From Cycas panzhihuaensis (lineage: Eukaryota; Cycadophyta), in assembly GCA_023213395.1 (NCBI GenBank), contig CM041465.1, positions 69,323,741 through 69,387,740 of the forward strand: a DNA stretch of 64,000 nucleotides. The letters run 5' to 3'. Shown piece by piece: positions 46,615 to 59,092 of the stretch; within the stretch, counting starts at the first letter, position 1; every line of letters begins with the position of its first letter. The notes beneath the pieces were generated by a model, which was given only the letters and a program-made list of their open reading frames with translations, had not been told where the DNA came from and made no database searches. Made by a program: the position numbers and the translations under genes.

Positions 46615-48300
46615 ATCTCCTACTTGTTGAACACTTTGTAAGAAACCTGCATGCACAACTACTAAATGCTTAAATCACACACACCCATTACTTTTCTGCA
46701 CCATTTAAATCTTTTTGTACTAGTAGCTTTAGTTAATGAATCTATGACATTCTCATGTATAACAACTTTCTACGAGTCCACCTTGTTAGAATTAACCATT
46801 TCTCTCACAAAATAAAACTACGTGTCGATATGTTTTGATCTAGCATGAAAAGTATAGTTCTTTGCTAGATAGATTACACTTTGACTATCACAAATTGTCC
46901 TCACAACTTCTTGATTAAAACCAAAATTTGTGTATGACCTCTATAACCAAACCACTTTCTTGCACATATGAGTAGATGGTATATACTCTGCTTCTATGCT
47001 TGAAAATATAATAACTTGTTATCTTTTGCTTATACAATTGATTGCACCACCATAAAGGGAAAATACATACCCATTTGTAGATCTTCTATTGTTAAAATCT
47101 CTCACCTAATCAACATCAACAAATCCTTTTAGATCTATTATTCTACTCTCCCTAGGAATTCCTTGATAACAAATTCTATAGTCTAATGTACCTTATAGAT
47201 ATCTAAAAATCCTTTTAACAACACCCTAATGCTCACTACCTCAGTTTGACATGTATCTGCTAACAATTGCCACTGCATGGGCAATGTTCAACTAAGTATT
47301 AACCATTGTATATATCAAACTTCTGACTACACCTATATATGGGGCAAAGGCCGTGTCCTTAACATCTTAGTGAGTCTTTAAGCATTGCTTGATTGAAGGT
47401 TTAAAACCGATTAGGAAAGAAACACTGACTAAATTACAGTCTTGCATTCTGAACCACTGTAGTATCATTTCAATATATCATCTTTGGCTTAGTCAAATCT
47501 TCCTCTTTTCCTTATTTCTCTTGATTTCAATGCCTAAAATAAAATATGCAACACTGAGGTCCTTTATCTCAAAATGAGATGCCAATTATGCTTTCACAAG
47601 CTAGTTCATTATTTTATTATTACTTATTAATAATATATCATCAACATATAAAGCCAAGATAATAAAGTGACCACTAACATATTTAAATAGATGTAGAAAT
47701 CAACTTTACTATGCACAAATCCATACACCATTATGTGTGAGTTAAATTTTTGGTGCCATATCCTCAGTGATTGCTTTAATCCATATATTGACATCTTCAA
47801 ATTGTACATCATATTCTCCTTACCTGTAACTTCAAAACCTTTTGGCTATAATATATAAATTTCTTCCTCAAGGTTATCATGAGGAAAAACTATCTTCACA
47901 TCTATTTGAACCACTTCAAGATTATAGGTAACTACTACAACCAATAGAAATTTGATAGAAGCTAATCTTGAAATAAGAGGAAAAATCTGAACAAAATTTA
48001 TTCCCTTTACTTGGGAATAACCCTTGCTACCAAATATTTCTAGTACTTTTCCATAGTGCCATCTGTTTAGAACTTCTTTTTGAAGATCTATTTATTATTA
48101 ATAGGTTTTCTGTCATCTGGAAGATTCACCAAGTCACATGTGTCATTCTTATCTAAGGCCATAATTTTTTCTTCTATGGCCTTCTTTCAAAGTTGGCTCT
48201 TTTTTGACTTTATAGCCTCTCGAATAGCACATGGATCTTCGCCTACAGTAGCTAAAATAAATGAGGAGCAATGAAAGTCTTCACGAATATACCTGTCAGG
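46615..48300 (-). pseudogene. Copia array interior 1: RT and RNase H remnant
   Basis: The minus frame 47627-47812 reads LKMSIYGLKQSLRIWHQKF and YGFVHSKVDFYIY, the copia RT text, ending where the YVDD box is lost to a shift. The region to the left aligns with 51170-52300 of interior 2 and ends in the RNase H C-terminus and a purine-rich edge (atctcctact on the plus strand). Confidence 0.88.
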
Positions 48301-49300
48301 ATTTTTTTATAATGAGTTTATCTCCTTAAGATGTGAGGTTTATGAGGTTGGACCACCTCCTCAACTAGTTTATCCTTTTCGTCTAACTCATATTTTAATG
48401 CAAAATCTTCATCTCTTGTTTCAAACCACACCTTCTTAGAGCCTTTTTTTTCAATTTCTTCAATATACCTTAAAGACTTGAACTCTTCTCTAAAAATAAC
48501 ATCACGACTATACACAACTTTTTGTGATTGAGGGTTATAAAGCTTATACCCTTTTACTCCATTACCATAGCCTATGAAAATATACTTTTGTGCTTTAAAA
48601 TCAAGCTTTGTCCTTTGTAGTCTAGGAATATGTATAAAAGCTTCATAACTAAACACTTTAAGATAACCGAGAGATGTTTTTTTCCAAACCATATTTCTTT
48701 AGGTATTTTGTTCATTAAAGTAGTCGCCAGTGATCTATTTACCGAGTATCTTATTGTCATGACAGCCTTGGCCCAAAATCTGTTCTCTAAATTAGCAACA
48801 CTGAGCATACTCATTGATTTTTATAGTAAGGTCTATTCATCCTTTCAGTAACTCCATTCTACTGTGACATATAAAAAGTTGTCTTCTTCCTTTCCATTCC
48901 ATAATGCTTATAAAATTGCTCAAATTAATTTGGGGAAAACTCACCTCCATCATTAGTTCTCAACATCTCGATCCTCTTATAAGTTTGATTTTTCACCAAG
49001 ACCTTGAATTCTTTGAATTTGCTAAAAACTTCAGATTCTTACTTGAGAAAGTAACCATATGTTTCTTGAGAAATTAGCAATGAATGAAATAAAATATTTA
49101 GACCCATCTAAAGAGGGTACATCAATAGCCTAAAAACATTATTGTGCATTAGCTATAAAATCCCCTTCACCCTCTTCGAATTAGAAGGAAAACTTACATG
49201 ATTCTTTTAACTATAAATATAATGTTCACAGAAATTAAAATCAAAGGAGCTATTAATCTTAGAGATATCTTTAGTCATACCTCTATAGAGTAAATCATGG
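48301..49300 (-). pseudogene. Copia array interior 1: integrase remnant
   Basis: Two overlapping minus frames, 48572-48814 (MLSVANLENRFWAKAVMT, YSVNRSLATTLMNKIPKEIW) and 48318-48692 (LGYLKVFSYEAFIHIP, KYIFIGYGNGVKGYKLYNP, VYSRDVIFREEF), together give the second half of copia integrase and the following linker, with one frameshift between them. Confidence 0.92.
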
Positions 49301-49850
49301 AAGCATTTTTCTCTAATATGGCCTAATCTTTAATGTCACAATAGTCTTACTTATTAGTAACACTTACGTCCTACCTGCATTACTGTTACATTCTGTAATA
49401 GGCATACAACAACTACTAGCATTGATTGTGCTAGCATTAAGCTTATATAACATTCCATATTGAATCCCTCTTACTAACGTTACTGCTCCTCGAACCATTC
49501 TACAATTGTCTTTATTAAAAGTCACTTCAATTCCTACATTACCCAATTGACTAACAAACAAAAGGTTTATAGCCAAACTAGGGATGTGACTTACTTCAAG
49601 GATAATTTTAATCCTTCTATCCCCAAATTGAGCCTTCTCCCTTCCATGACCCATCAAGGATAATTTTAAACCTTCTATCCCCAAATTAAATCTTCTCCCT
49701 TCCATGACCCATATTTTTATGTGGGCAATGGTCCCCAAGGAATACTTCACCTTCATTAATACTTTCGTATTTACAAAACCACTTTCTATGGGGAGTAACA
49801 TGAAACAAGGCACCAAAGTCAATTAACCAAGACTCAACATTTGACATCTT
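49301..49850 (-). pseudogene. Copia array interior 1: protease and GAG-pre-integrase remnant
   Basis: The frame 49364-49822 reads IKIILEVSHIPSLAINLLFV and NKDNCRMVRGAVTLVRGIQY, then LYKLNAS; the family has V.YVP.L..NLLSV and LY.L. A 58-bp tandem duplication (49597-49712) lies inside it and breaks the frame. The protease active site is not intact. Confidence 0.88.
49597..49712 (-). repeat. 58-bp tandem duplication inside the copia protease region
   Basis: Two adjacent copies beginning caaggataatttta at 49597 and 49655 and ending ccatgacccat, with a few differences. 58 is not a multiple of 3, so the duplication shifts the frame. Confidence 0.95.
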
Positions 49851-50684
49851 ACCTCAGGAAGCCAAATAAACATCACCATCAACTTCATCGAAGGCCTTTG
49901 TTACCATGGAAAAAGTAGCTTCAGGCGACTTGCTCTTATCAACCTTGGCTCTACACTGACTCTTGATATGGCTAGCCTTCCCACATATCCAATATACCAT
50001 TGGACTTCTTCTTGGAGATTTGAATTTTTCTCTAGATTTTGATTGTCTATACCTAAGCCTTTGTTGGTCATGATCCAACATATGACCTCTGACCGCCAAT
50101 GTTTCTTTTGTTTAATCTTCATAAGATTTGTGTCTTATCTCCTCTGATAACAAAGTGACAATAATTTCATCAAACTTCAAGGTGGTAGTAACTACATTAC
50201 TTAACGCCAATACAAGGTTGTCCAAAGAATCAGGAAGTGAATATAATAGGGTAATACACTTATCTTCTTTAGACATTGTTATCTCAATTAAAATAAATTG
50301 GATTACCACAGTTTTAAATGCGATGAGATGATCTGCAACTATATATCCGTTACTCATCTTGAGTGAATACATCTTTTTATGAAGAAATACTTTGTTAACT
50401 AGGGACATTATTTGATATTAAAACCCTAACTTGTTCCATAGGTCTTTGATTGTAGACTTTGAGGGAATATTTAACAATATTGTATCTTAAAGGTATAACA
50501 TTATGGAACTAATTACTTTTTTATCAAGCTTGTTCTAGTCTTCACTAGCCATAGGCATAGGCTTTTTTCCTACTGTAACAATCCACTGATTTTTATTAAT
50601 AAGGATATCTTCTATTTTTAGCTTCTATAGGTCAAAGTTCTGGTCGTTGAACTTTTCAATCTTTGTTCTTGAAGTGCTTTCCAT
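49851..50684 (-). pseudogene. Copia array interior 1: gag remnant
   Basis: From right to left: gag start at 50684 (MESTSRTKI...), the frame 50112-50408 with EDKCITLLYSLPDSLDNLVL and TTTLKFDEIIVTLLSEEIRH (UBN2-type capsid), then the frame 49854-50099 with a zinc knuckle YWICGKASHIKSQC in which the first Cys of CWxC is now Tyr. Frames are separated by stops. Confidence 0.93.
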
Positions 50685-50756
50685 TGTCCTGCCATATAAG
50701 TTCAACAAACAAAGCTCCTGCTCAATAAATGGCTTCCAACAGAACTAAAACCTCAA

Positions 50757-50767
50757 CTCTGATACCA
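50757..50767 (-). other. Primer-binding site of copia array interior 1
   Basis: ctctgatacca is TGGTATCAGAG on the minus strand, an exact match to the common site, 2 bp from the middle LTR. Confidence 0.93.
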
Positions 50768-50769
50768 GA

Positions 50770-51150
50770 TGTAGAGAAAATAATTGAGAAGAACAATGTA
50801 ATAATAAAACTTAAAATAATGTGAAAAATAAATAAATAAATCTAAGCACATCAACAAGGAATAACTAGAGATTCACTCTAAGCATAAACCATTTTATTAT
50901 TTTGAACAATAACTAAAGAGTTACAAGAGAAATCCCAACTCTCTTCTCATCCACTCATGCAACCATTTTATATGTGCCACTATAAAAGTATGTATAGACA
51001 TAATTTTATAAGATACTGCCCCATGGTTTTATAAATATAATGAGTATAAACCATGGGCTACAAAATACCTCCATAAGATACCCCACAAAGGGGTTTAGGT
51101 GTAATGCCTATATCTATGTAACACTTGCAAAGTATTCAACACGTCTAAAA
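50770..51150 (-). repeat. Copia array LTR 2 (shared middle LTR)
   Basis: 381 bp, TGTAGAGAAAATAATTGAG...GTCTAAAA. It serves as the 5' LTR of interior 1 and the 3' LTR of interior 2. Confidence 0.92.
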
Positions 51151-52800
51151 ATCTCACATTTGTTGAATACTTTGTGAGAAACCTATATGCACAACTATTG
51201 AATACCTAAATCACACACCCCCATTACTTTTCTACATTGTTTAAACATTTTGTACTAATAACTTTAGTCATTGAGTCTACAACATTCTTATATGTAAAAA
51301 CCTTCTATAAGTCCACCTTATTAAAATCAATCATTTCTCTCACAAAATAGAACCACAAGTTGATATACTTTGATCTAATATAAAAGGTGGGGTTCTTTGT
51401 CAGACAGATTATATTTTGACTATCACAATCTATCCTCACAGCTTTCTGCTTAAAGCCAATATTTATGCATAAATTCTATAACTAAATTACTTCCTTGCAT
51501 ACATGAGTAGCAACCATATACTTTGCTTCTGTGCTTGAAAGTACAAAAATTTGTTGTCTCTTGCTCATTCAACTGATAGCACTAACATAAAAGGGTAAAC
51601 ACATACTTACTTATAGATCTTTTATTATCAAGATCTCCTGCCTAATCAATATCAATAAATCTTTTTAGATCCATTATTCTACTCTCTATGGGAACTCCTT
51701 GGTAGTAAATTTTATGGTCTGATATATCTCGTAAATATCTAAAAATCCTTTTCACAGCATCCCAATACCCACTACCTGGATTTGACATGTATCTGCTAAT
51801 AACTTCTGCTACATGGGCGATGTCTGGTTGAGTATGGACCATTATATACATCAGACTTCCCACTACACTTGCATACATGACAAAATCCATGTCCTCAACA
51901 TCTTGGTAAGCCTTTGGGCATTGCTCAATTAAAAGTTTAAAATCGACATAAAAAGGAACATTGATTGGATTACAATCTTGCATTTTGAACCATTGTAGTA
52001 TTATTTCAATATATCATCTTTGGCTGAGTTAAATCTCTCTCTTTTCCCTATCTCTCTTTATTTCAATACCCAAAATGAAATGTGTAGCATTGAGATCCAT
52101 CACCTCAAAATGAGATGCCAGTTGGGCTTTCATAAGTTGGTTCATTTCTTTATTATTACATATAAATAATATATCATCAATATATAAAACCAAGAAAACA
52201 AAATGATCACGAACCTGTTTAAAATAGATGTAGAAATTAACCTTACTATACACAAAGCCATTTATCATTATGTGTGAATTAAACTTCTAGTACCACCTCC
52301 TCAATGACTGTTTTAAGCCATATATTGACTTCTTCAACCTGTACATTATTCACCTTACCTATAACTTCAAAACCTTCAGGCCGTAATATATAAATTTCTT
52401 CCTCAAGGTCATCTTAAAAAAAAATTGTCTTCACATCCATTGGATCTACCTAAAGATTATAGGTAGTTACTAAAAATAATATAAATTTGATAGAAGCTAA
52501 TTTTGTAATAGGAGAAAAAAACTCCATTAAAGTCTATTCATTTTACCTAGGAATAACCCTTAACTACCACAGTGCTATCTACTCAAAACTTATTCTTGAA
52601 GATCCATTTATTATTAATAGGTTTTTTATCATCTAGAAAATTCACCAAGTCCCATATTTTATTCTTGTTTAAGGCTAAAATTTCTTCTTCCATGGCCTTC
52701 TTTTAGAGTTGGCTCTCTGTTGACTCCAAAGCCTCTCAAATAGTACATGGATCTTCACCTGTAATAACTAAAATAAACGAGGAGCGATAAAAGTCTTTAT
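51151..52800 (-). pseudogene. Copia array interior 2: RT and RNase H remnant
   Basis: The frame 52029-52268 has FLVLYIDDILFICNN with the catalytic YIDD intact and SHFEVMDLNATHFILGIEI. The frame 51642-51983 has SVVGSLMYIMVHTQPDIAHV and ISRYMSNPGSGYWDAVKRIF, the classic copia continuation. Better preserved than interior 1 in this part. Confidence 0.94.
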
Positions 52801-53930
52801 GAATATACCTATTAAGCTATTTTTTCTTATGAGTTAATCTCCTCAAGATGTGGGGTTCATGAGGTTGGGCCACCTCCTTAGCTGGTTCATCCTCTTTAGT
52901 TGACTTATATTCTGATGCAGAATCCTCATTTCTTATTTCAAACCATACATTCTTAGAGTCTTTCTCCTTTGGTTCTTTGTTATACTTTAGAGACTTGGAC
53001 TCTTCTTTAAAGATAACATTATGACTATATACAACTTTCTATGATTCAGGGTTATAAAGCTTATACCCTTCTACTCCATCACCATAACCTATGAAAATAC
53101 ACTTTTATACTTTTAAATCAAGCTTTGTCCTTTATAGGCTAGGAACATGGATAAAAGCTTCTCAACCAAACATTCTTAAGGTGACCAAGAGATGGTTTCT
53201 TATTAGACCATGCTTCTTCAGGCATTTTATTCACCAAAATAGTCGTCGGTGATCTATTTATTAGGTAGCTCATAGTTATCATAGCCTTAACCTAGAATTT
53301 CTTCTTTAAACTAGTAACACAGAGCATACTTTTTGATCTTTCTAGCAAGGTCCTACTCATCTTTTTAGCAACTCTATTATGTTGTGATATATAAGGAGTT
53401 GTCTTCTGCCTTGTTATTCTACATTGGTTACAGAACTTCTCAAATTCATTTGAGTAAAACTCACCGCCATTATTAGTTCTCACCTTAATCCTCTTATTAG
53501 TCTAATTTTTTACCAAATCCTTGAATTCCTTGAATTTGTTGAAAACCTCAAATTCTTGCTTAAGAAAGTACAACCATATTCTTCTCAGGAAATCAATAAG
53601 GAATAAGCCAAAATACTTGGACCCACCCAAAGAAGATATATCAATAGACCTAAAAACATTGTTGTGCATCAGCTACAGAATCCCCTTCACTCTTTTTAAA
53701 CTAGGAGGAAAGCTTATATGATTTTATTTACCATAAACATAATGCTTATAGAAATTGAAGTAAAAAGAGTTATTAATCCTAGAGATATCTTTAGCTATAC
53801 CTTTGGAGAGAAAATCATGGAGGCTTTTTTTCCAATGTGGCCCAATCTTTGATTCCACAATAGTCTTACTAGTTAACAACACATGGGTGTTACCTACATT
53901 ACTACTACATTCTATAGCAACGGTCACATG
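52801..53930 (-). pseudogene. Copia array interior 2: integrase remnant
   Basis: The frame 53292-53483 reads MRTNNGGEFYSNEFEKFC and ITRQKTTPYISQHN, the integrase core with the D of RTDNGGEF changed to N, then LERSKSMLCV. Linker text follows to the left. Right of 53724 the GAG-pre-integrase part is shortened by a deletion. Confidence 0.92.
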
Positions 53931-54053
53931 CCTTGTTCTTGTTACAATGATCCAGTGATCATTCTCAACAAGTATATTTTCCATCTTTAGCTTCCATAGC
54001 TCAAAGTTCTGGTCATTGAAAATTTTAATCTTTGTCCTTGAAGTGCTTGCCAT
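53724..54053 (-). pseudogene. Copia array interior 2: gag start fused to the GAG-pre-integrase segment by a deletion
   Basis: Gag begins at 54053 (MASTSRTKIKIFNDQNFELW, then KLKMENILVENDHWI) and after about 45 codons passes near 53935 directly into VAIECSSNVGNTHVLL, which corresponds to text left of 49400 in interior 1. About 1.17 kb of capsid, zinc knuckle and protease is missing. The join keeps one open frame of 117 codons. Confidence 0.88.
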
Positions 54054-54125
54054 AGTCTTGACACACAAGTTCACCAAAGAAAGCTCCCACTCAATAACTA
54101 GCTTCTTGTAAAACTAAAATCCTAA

Positions 54126-54136
54126 CTCTGATACTA
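54126..54136 (-). other. Primer-binding site of copia array interior 2
   Basis: ctctgatacta, one change from the site at 50757, 2 bp from LTR 3. Confidence 0.85.
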
Positions 54137-54138
54137 GA

Positions 54139-54530
54139 TATAGACAAAATAATCGAGAAGAACAATGTAATAATAGAGTTTGAAATAATGTAAAAAGCAA
54201 ATAAATAAATCCAAGTACATCAATAAGGAACAATCAAAGATTCAAGTCTAAGCATAGACCATTTTATTAATGCAAGCAACAACTAAGGAGTTATAAGAGA
54301 AACCCTACTCTCTTCTTATCCACTCATCCAACCATTTTACATGTGCACTTATAGAATTATATATAGACATAGTTTTATAAGATATTACTCCATAGTTTTA
54401 TAAATATAGTGGGCATAAACCATGGGCTACAAAAGACACCCAAAAGACCCTCATAAGACACCCCACAAAGGGGCTCAGATGTAATGCCTATACCTATGTA
54501 ACACTTGTAAAGTGTTTAATACATTTAACA
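54139..54530 (-). repeat. Copia array LTR 3 (outer 5' LTR)
   Basis: 392 bp, TATAGACAAAATAATCGAG...CATTTAACA on the plus strand, followed by CAATC. Confidence 0.92.
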
Positions 54531-54535
54531 CAATC
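54531..54535. repeat. Target-site duplication, right copy
   Basis: CAATC directly after LTR 3, matching 46206-46210. Confidence 0.85.
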
Positions 54536-56916
54536 ATCTTTTAATGTTATTCAGAGAGCATAAACTTATATATTGATGATGTTCACAACCAATAATAAAT
54601 AAGAGAACATTAAGCTAATCATGAATAAAATATTATCTCCAATATGATTCTCTTTTACCTATATAAAATAAAATTGAGTGTGTATAACGAGTTAATTAGT
54701 CTACTATCTAAAATAATCTCATTAATCTCGCAAAACTCCAAGTCAATATAACAAAGGTGCATAGTACCCATAAACAGTGTGATTGAGCTCTTGTATATGT
54801 GACAAGTGTCTTATATGCACACAAAGGGGAACCGGTACTTGACCTTTAATATAAGGTACAATACATTATAATGTAGAGCTAAAATATCTAGCACAAGGTC
54901 GGTAAAACACATGGTACAAGATAATACTTAAACATTAATTCTAAGAAGGATGACTTCTTAACTCATATACGATGTAAATATTCTATAATAAAACAAAAGA
55001 AAGATGCATAAGCAAATTATTATAATTTAAGTAGAATTAAGGGCCTTAGTATTCTTGATTTAATTAGAGAATAAATATACACCATAGAGATAAATACACA
55101 CAATAAATAACCTTAACCATATATCGAGGTGTTGATGTTATACTATAATGGTTCCTTACCCTCTAAATCTTGATGAATGACTGTCAAAATGGTTACCAAA
55201 TGGTTGTTGTAGTAATTCTTCAATTTCCGTATCCCCCTTAAAGGAAATTAAGGCTTATATAGAAGGATAATTTCCATATATAAGAAAATTATGCTTATGT
55301 GTCTTTACATAAACATGTTATTTCCACTTCCCTATAGATTTTAAGAAGTGGAAGAAGTCACCAAAAATAGAAATTAGAATCACTAATGGAGGTCTATGAG
55401 TTATCTTAATTTTCTTCTAAGAATTTTATTATTAGAATACCCATAATGTATTATACCAAATAAAGGACAAATGATGGATATATACATGCAAAATAGATTT
55501 GAAAACTTAGATACTTATCTTCCCATAACATCTAAAATCTATCAAGCTCACCTATGGAAATAATTATAGCCATATTGGTATCGAGATTTTCAAAGAAACA
55601 CTCCCAAAATTTAACAGTAGTTTGGTTGAAATGGCATTGATTTTTAGGAATCATTAAATCACCCATTATAGATTCCTCCAATATGATAAAAAGAAGCCTA
55701 AAATTGGTGTGTATTGTTATTGATTTATCTCCTATATCTTTATGGATACATAGTGTTATTTTGAAGCCCAAAATAATGCCCTTGATGTAGAGGCCCTAGA
55801 GATATGAAATAGGAAAATGGGTAAGAAATTATTATATACCCCATTCTAGATTAGACAGGTAATTATTTTCACTAATTACCATGACCAAAGATATTGGTAA
55901 TGTATTATTATTTACTAAAAATGTGCTATTAATATGACTAAATGGTCTAGACAAGAGAACCATGTGATCACTAAGACATCTATTTATAGCTAAGCAAGAC
56001 AAAACATATGTAAGATAGAAAAATATATATGGTTGATGATGGTTTGGGCAAGTTCTAACCTCATGTCTCAAATGAAATAAAATTGGCTCTTATAGGTATA
56101 CATATATTTAATCCTCATAAGTAAATACAAAATATGACTCCTTATCAGAATGATACGTGAACCATAACCTTATGGCAAATCAGACTAGATAGTGTAATTA
56201 ATGAGAGCATTGCATCATGAATAAATGCCTATAGTTGGAATGTTGGAGTTGTGCATAACAGTCTTGATTGTAAGTTTAGATCATTGCCCTAATCCTAATA
56301 ACAAACTTGAGTGGATTCCATTTAATGGGCATCATTATCTTGTATATTTGAGTGATATTTGTAGATGTTAAAAATGTAATAAAAATGCATATCTAGTGGA
56401 GGGAATTTAAATTCCAGACCACTAATAACATGAATATAATTGATATCTCTAGATCAAGCTCTAAAGGATGGAAATCATAGTAAGATGAAGGGATGAAATA
56501 GATCTAACATAGATAGAAGGGATATTGACTCTATGATTGATAAAATGGGCTAATAGTCAAGAGTGAGTCCCCCTCAAAGCTAGTTGATATAAGGCAAATC
56601 CCTTAGTAACTTGTAATGAGGAAACCTAATATAGATGAGACTAGGAGTATAGAAAGGTCCAAAAACACCTCATATTACATCACCTCATGGGATTAACTTA
56701 GATAACTAATTTAATAATGGACTTGATCCAAATGTACTTGACCAATAGTCTTGATATAAGAGGGACTATATTTAATAGTTAAGTTGTCCAAGACCAAGGA
56801 TTTAAATAAAAAAATATAGGAGAAAATTATCCAAATGTACTTGACCAAAATTATCTTACTCTACATTGTTTTGATTGATTTATTAGGAGATATGGAGAAC
56901 TTTATACAAAGTGGAG
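54536..56916. other. AT-rich spacer, no gene seen
   Basis: Short frames at 55532-55771 and 55832-56071 (minus) have no domain or splice support. No retroelement motif recognised. Confidence 0.5.
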
Positions 56917-57648
56917 TGGTTAATTATCTAATATTGAGAATGTAAGATATCCTAAATATTAGTTATAATGATAGATATATGGAGGGTGAGGTGGATAAGA
57001 GGAATGCATACAAGGTATATAATCAGACATAAACCTACATCCTAATAAAGAATTTATTATTTGTTGTATTGCTAATCAAATTACTTATATATCATAATTA
57101 TTTATTAGCTCTATCATTTGTATAAAATGAGTATAAACATATATAAAAGGGCCATATGGTGCCTTCAACATCATCCATAAAGACACTTATGAATAACCTA
57201 GTATGACTTGCTTACATCTGATTAGGAGGAGCAAGAGGTACAAAACTATATAAATAGCCAAATCTTTGTGTCTAAGCACTCAAATAAAAAGTCAACTATA
57301 ACCTAGGGGATGTTAGTGAATCTCTATTTAAAATTTGATATCCATTGGAGTTTTATTAGATTAAAAAATGAGTGAAGTGACTTGAAATAAAAGAATAAAC
57401 ACGTTAAGTGTATAATTAATGACCTCATAGTATAGAAGCAAAAAAACATTAGACTTAATATTCACTTCATTATGGTATGCTTCATCGTATACTTAAGTCA
57501 ACAATTAATGTTACAAGCTTTAATTCTTTATGTGGGTTAGTTAGCACTTACCACAAGGTTGAAATGTGTCTAGCATACATAAACATTAGCTTGGATATAT
57601 ATGGATAAATATTTTCCATTTTCTTATTGCACTCAACTATTGTTTACA
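56917..57648 (+). repeat. LTR copy W1
   Basis: About 732 bp, TGGTTAATTATC...CTATTGTTTACA; matches 58293-59078 except for a gap of about 54 bp near the 3' end. Confidence 0.82.
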
Positions 57649-57650
57649 TT

Positions 57651-57662
57651 TGATATCAAATC
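57651..57662 (+). other. Primer-binding site after W1
   Basis: TGATATCAAATC, a decayed form of TGGTATCAAAGC. Confidence 0.65.
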
Positions 57663-57786
57663 CAAGTTCTCTCTTTTCAAGTTTTTCTTATACTGCAAGT
57701 ATGCTTGGTGGTGATCTTCACAAAACGAAGACGATCCAAGTGGTTATAGGCTCTTTTCTAAGTTGCATGGGCCTATATAGATCCAT

Positions 57787-57816
57787 ATAGGTCCATACAA
57801 ACTTATATGGACCTAT
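57787..57816. repeat. Perfect 11-bp inverted repeat in the W1 leader
   Basis: ATAGGTCCATA, an 8-nt spacer, then TATGGACCTAT. The W2 leader has a degraded version that no longer pairs fully. Confidence 0.9.
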
Positions 57817-58292
57817 TACAATGAAAACATAAGAAAGTGTCTCAGATTGAAGTTCTCAAGAGAATGATCTCTCTCACAAAATTTCTTCTTTTTAAAATAG
57901 AAAATTAGAAAAGAAAAAAGGACCCCAAAGTTAAGGGTGTAATCAAATTTCATCATCTTCTCATTATGAATTATACAAGATGAATTGCACAATTGGATAT
58001 TTTTAGCAAGAGCTTTTGTTTGATACTAGATTCAACCACTTTTCATGTCACTGTGCTCTAAAATGAGCAAGATGACCAGAAAACCCTAACCATTAGTCGC
58101 ATTGGTTTTTGGTTATAACTTCACCCCTGAAACACGAAATTAAAACCTATCTACATATTTGGAATGGTACTTGAGAGGTGCACATTTTAAGTATCATTTT
58201 AATTTTTAGGGTTTCATACCTTAAATTTGTATAGCTATATAAAACCATACAAACTAGAATTTTCTATACTAAACTCTAATCTAATTAGGCTT

Positions 58293-59078
58293 TGGTTAAC
58301 ATCTAGTATTGAGGATGTAAAATATATTAAATACTAGTTATAGGGATAAATATATAAAGGGTGGGATAGATGAGAGTAATGCATACAAGATACTCAATCA
58401 AACATAAACCTACGTGCTAATAAAGAATTTGCCATTTGTCATATTGTTAATCAAATTTTCTTATACATCATAACTATTTATTAGCTTAATCATGCATACA
58501 AAATGAGTATAAACATATATAAAAGAGCCATATAGTGCCTTCAACATCATCAATAAAGTCACTTATGAGTAACTTAGCATGACTTACTTACATGTGACTA
58601 GGAGCAGGAAGATGTACAAATCTATATAAATAAGGCAATCTTTTATGTGGAAGCACTTGAATAAAAAGTCAACTATAACTAAAGGGGTGCTAATGAATCT
58701 CCATCTAAGATTTGAGATCCATTGGAGGTTATTAGATTAAAAATAAATGAAATGACTTGAAATAAAAGAATAAACATGTTAAGCATATAAATAATGACCT
58801 CGTAGTGTAAAAGCATAAGATGTTAGACTTAATGTTCACTTCATTATATGTTTGAGTCAACACTTAATGCTATAAGTTTCAATTTTGGTGGGTTAGTTAC
58901 CACTTCTTACATGGTCAAAAACTATCTAACACGCACAGGCATAAGCTTGTATATATATGTGTATAATGCACTCTCATTTGTATGCAAGGTGAATATTAAT
59001 TATTCTTTGCTTATGGGCCAATTCTACCACAGATGAATATGTATTCCATTTTCTTGTTGTATTTGGCGATTATTAACA
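58293..59078 (+). repeat. LTR copy W2
   Basis: About 786 bp, TGGTTAACATC...GATTATTAACA, with about 54 extra bp near 58960-59040 relative to W1. Confidence 0.82.
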
Positions 59079-59080
59079 TT

Positions 59081-59092
59081 TAGTATCAAAGC
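59081..59092 (+). other. Primer-binding site after W2
   Basis: TAGTATCAAAGC, one base from TGGTATCAAAGC. Confidence 0.75.

Larger units (their letters stand above)
46211..54530 (-). mobile_element. Tandem copia: LTR-internal-LTR-internal-LTR with one outer target duplication
   Basis: Three LTRs of one family (46211-46614, 50770-51150, 54139-54530) alternate with two minus-strand copia interiors (46615-50769 and 51151-54138). Both interiors have gag start, integrase, RT and RNase H; the second lacks about 1.17 kb of gag and protease. Primer sites lie left of the middle and right LTRs. CAATC flanks the whole array exactly, and not each unit, so the array behaves as one insertion enlarged by recombination between LTRs. 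Confidence 0.93.
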
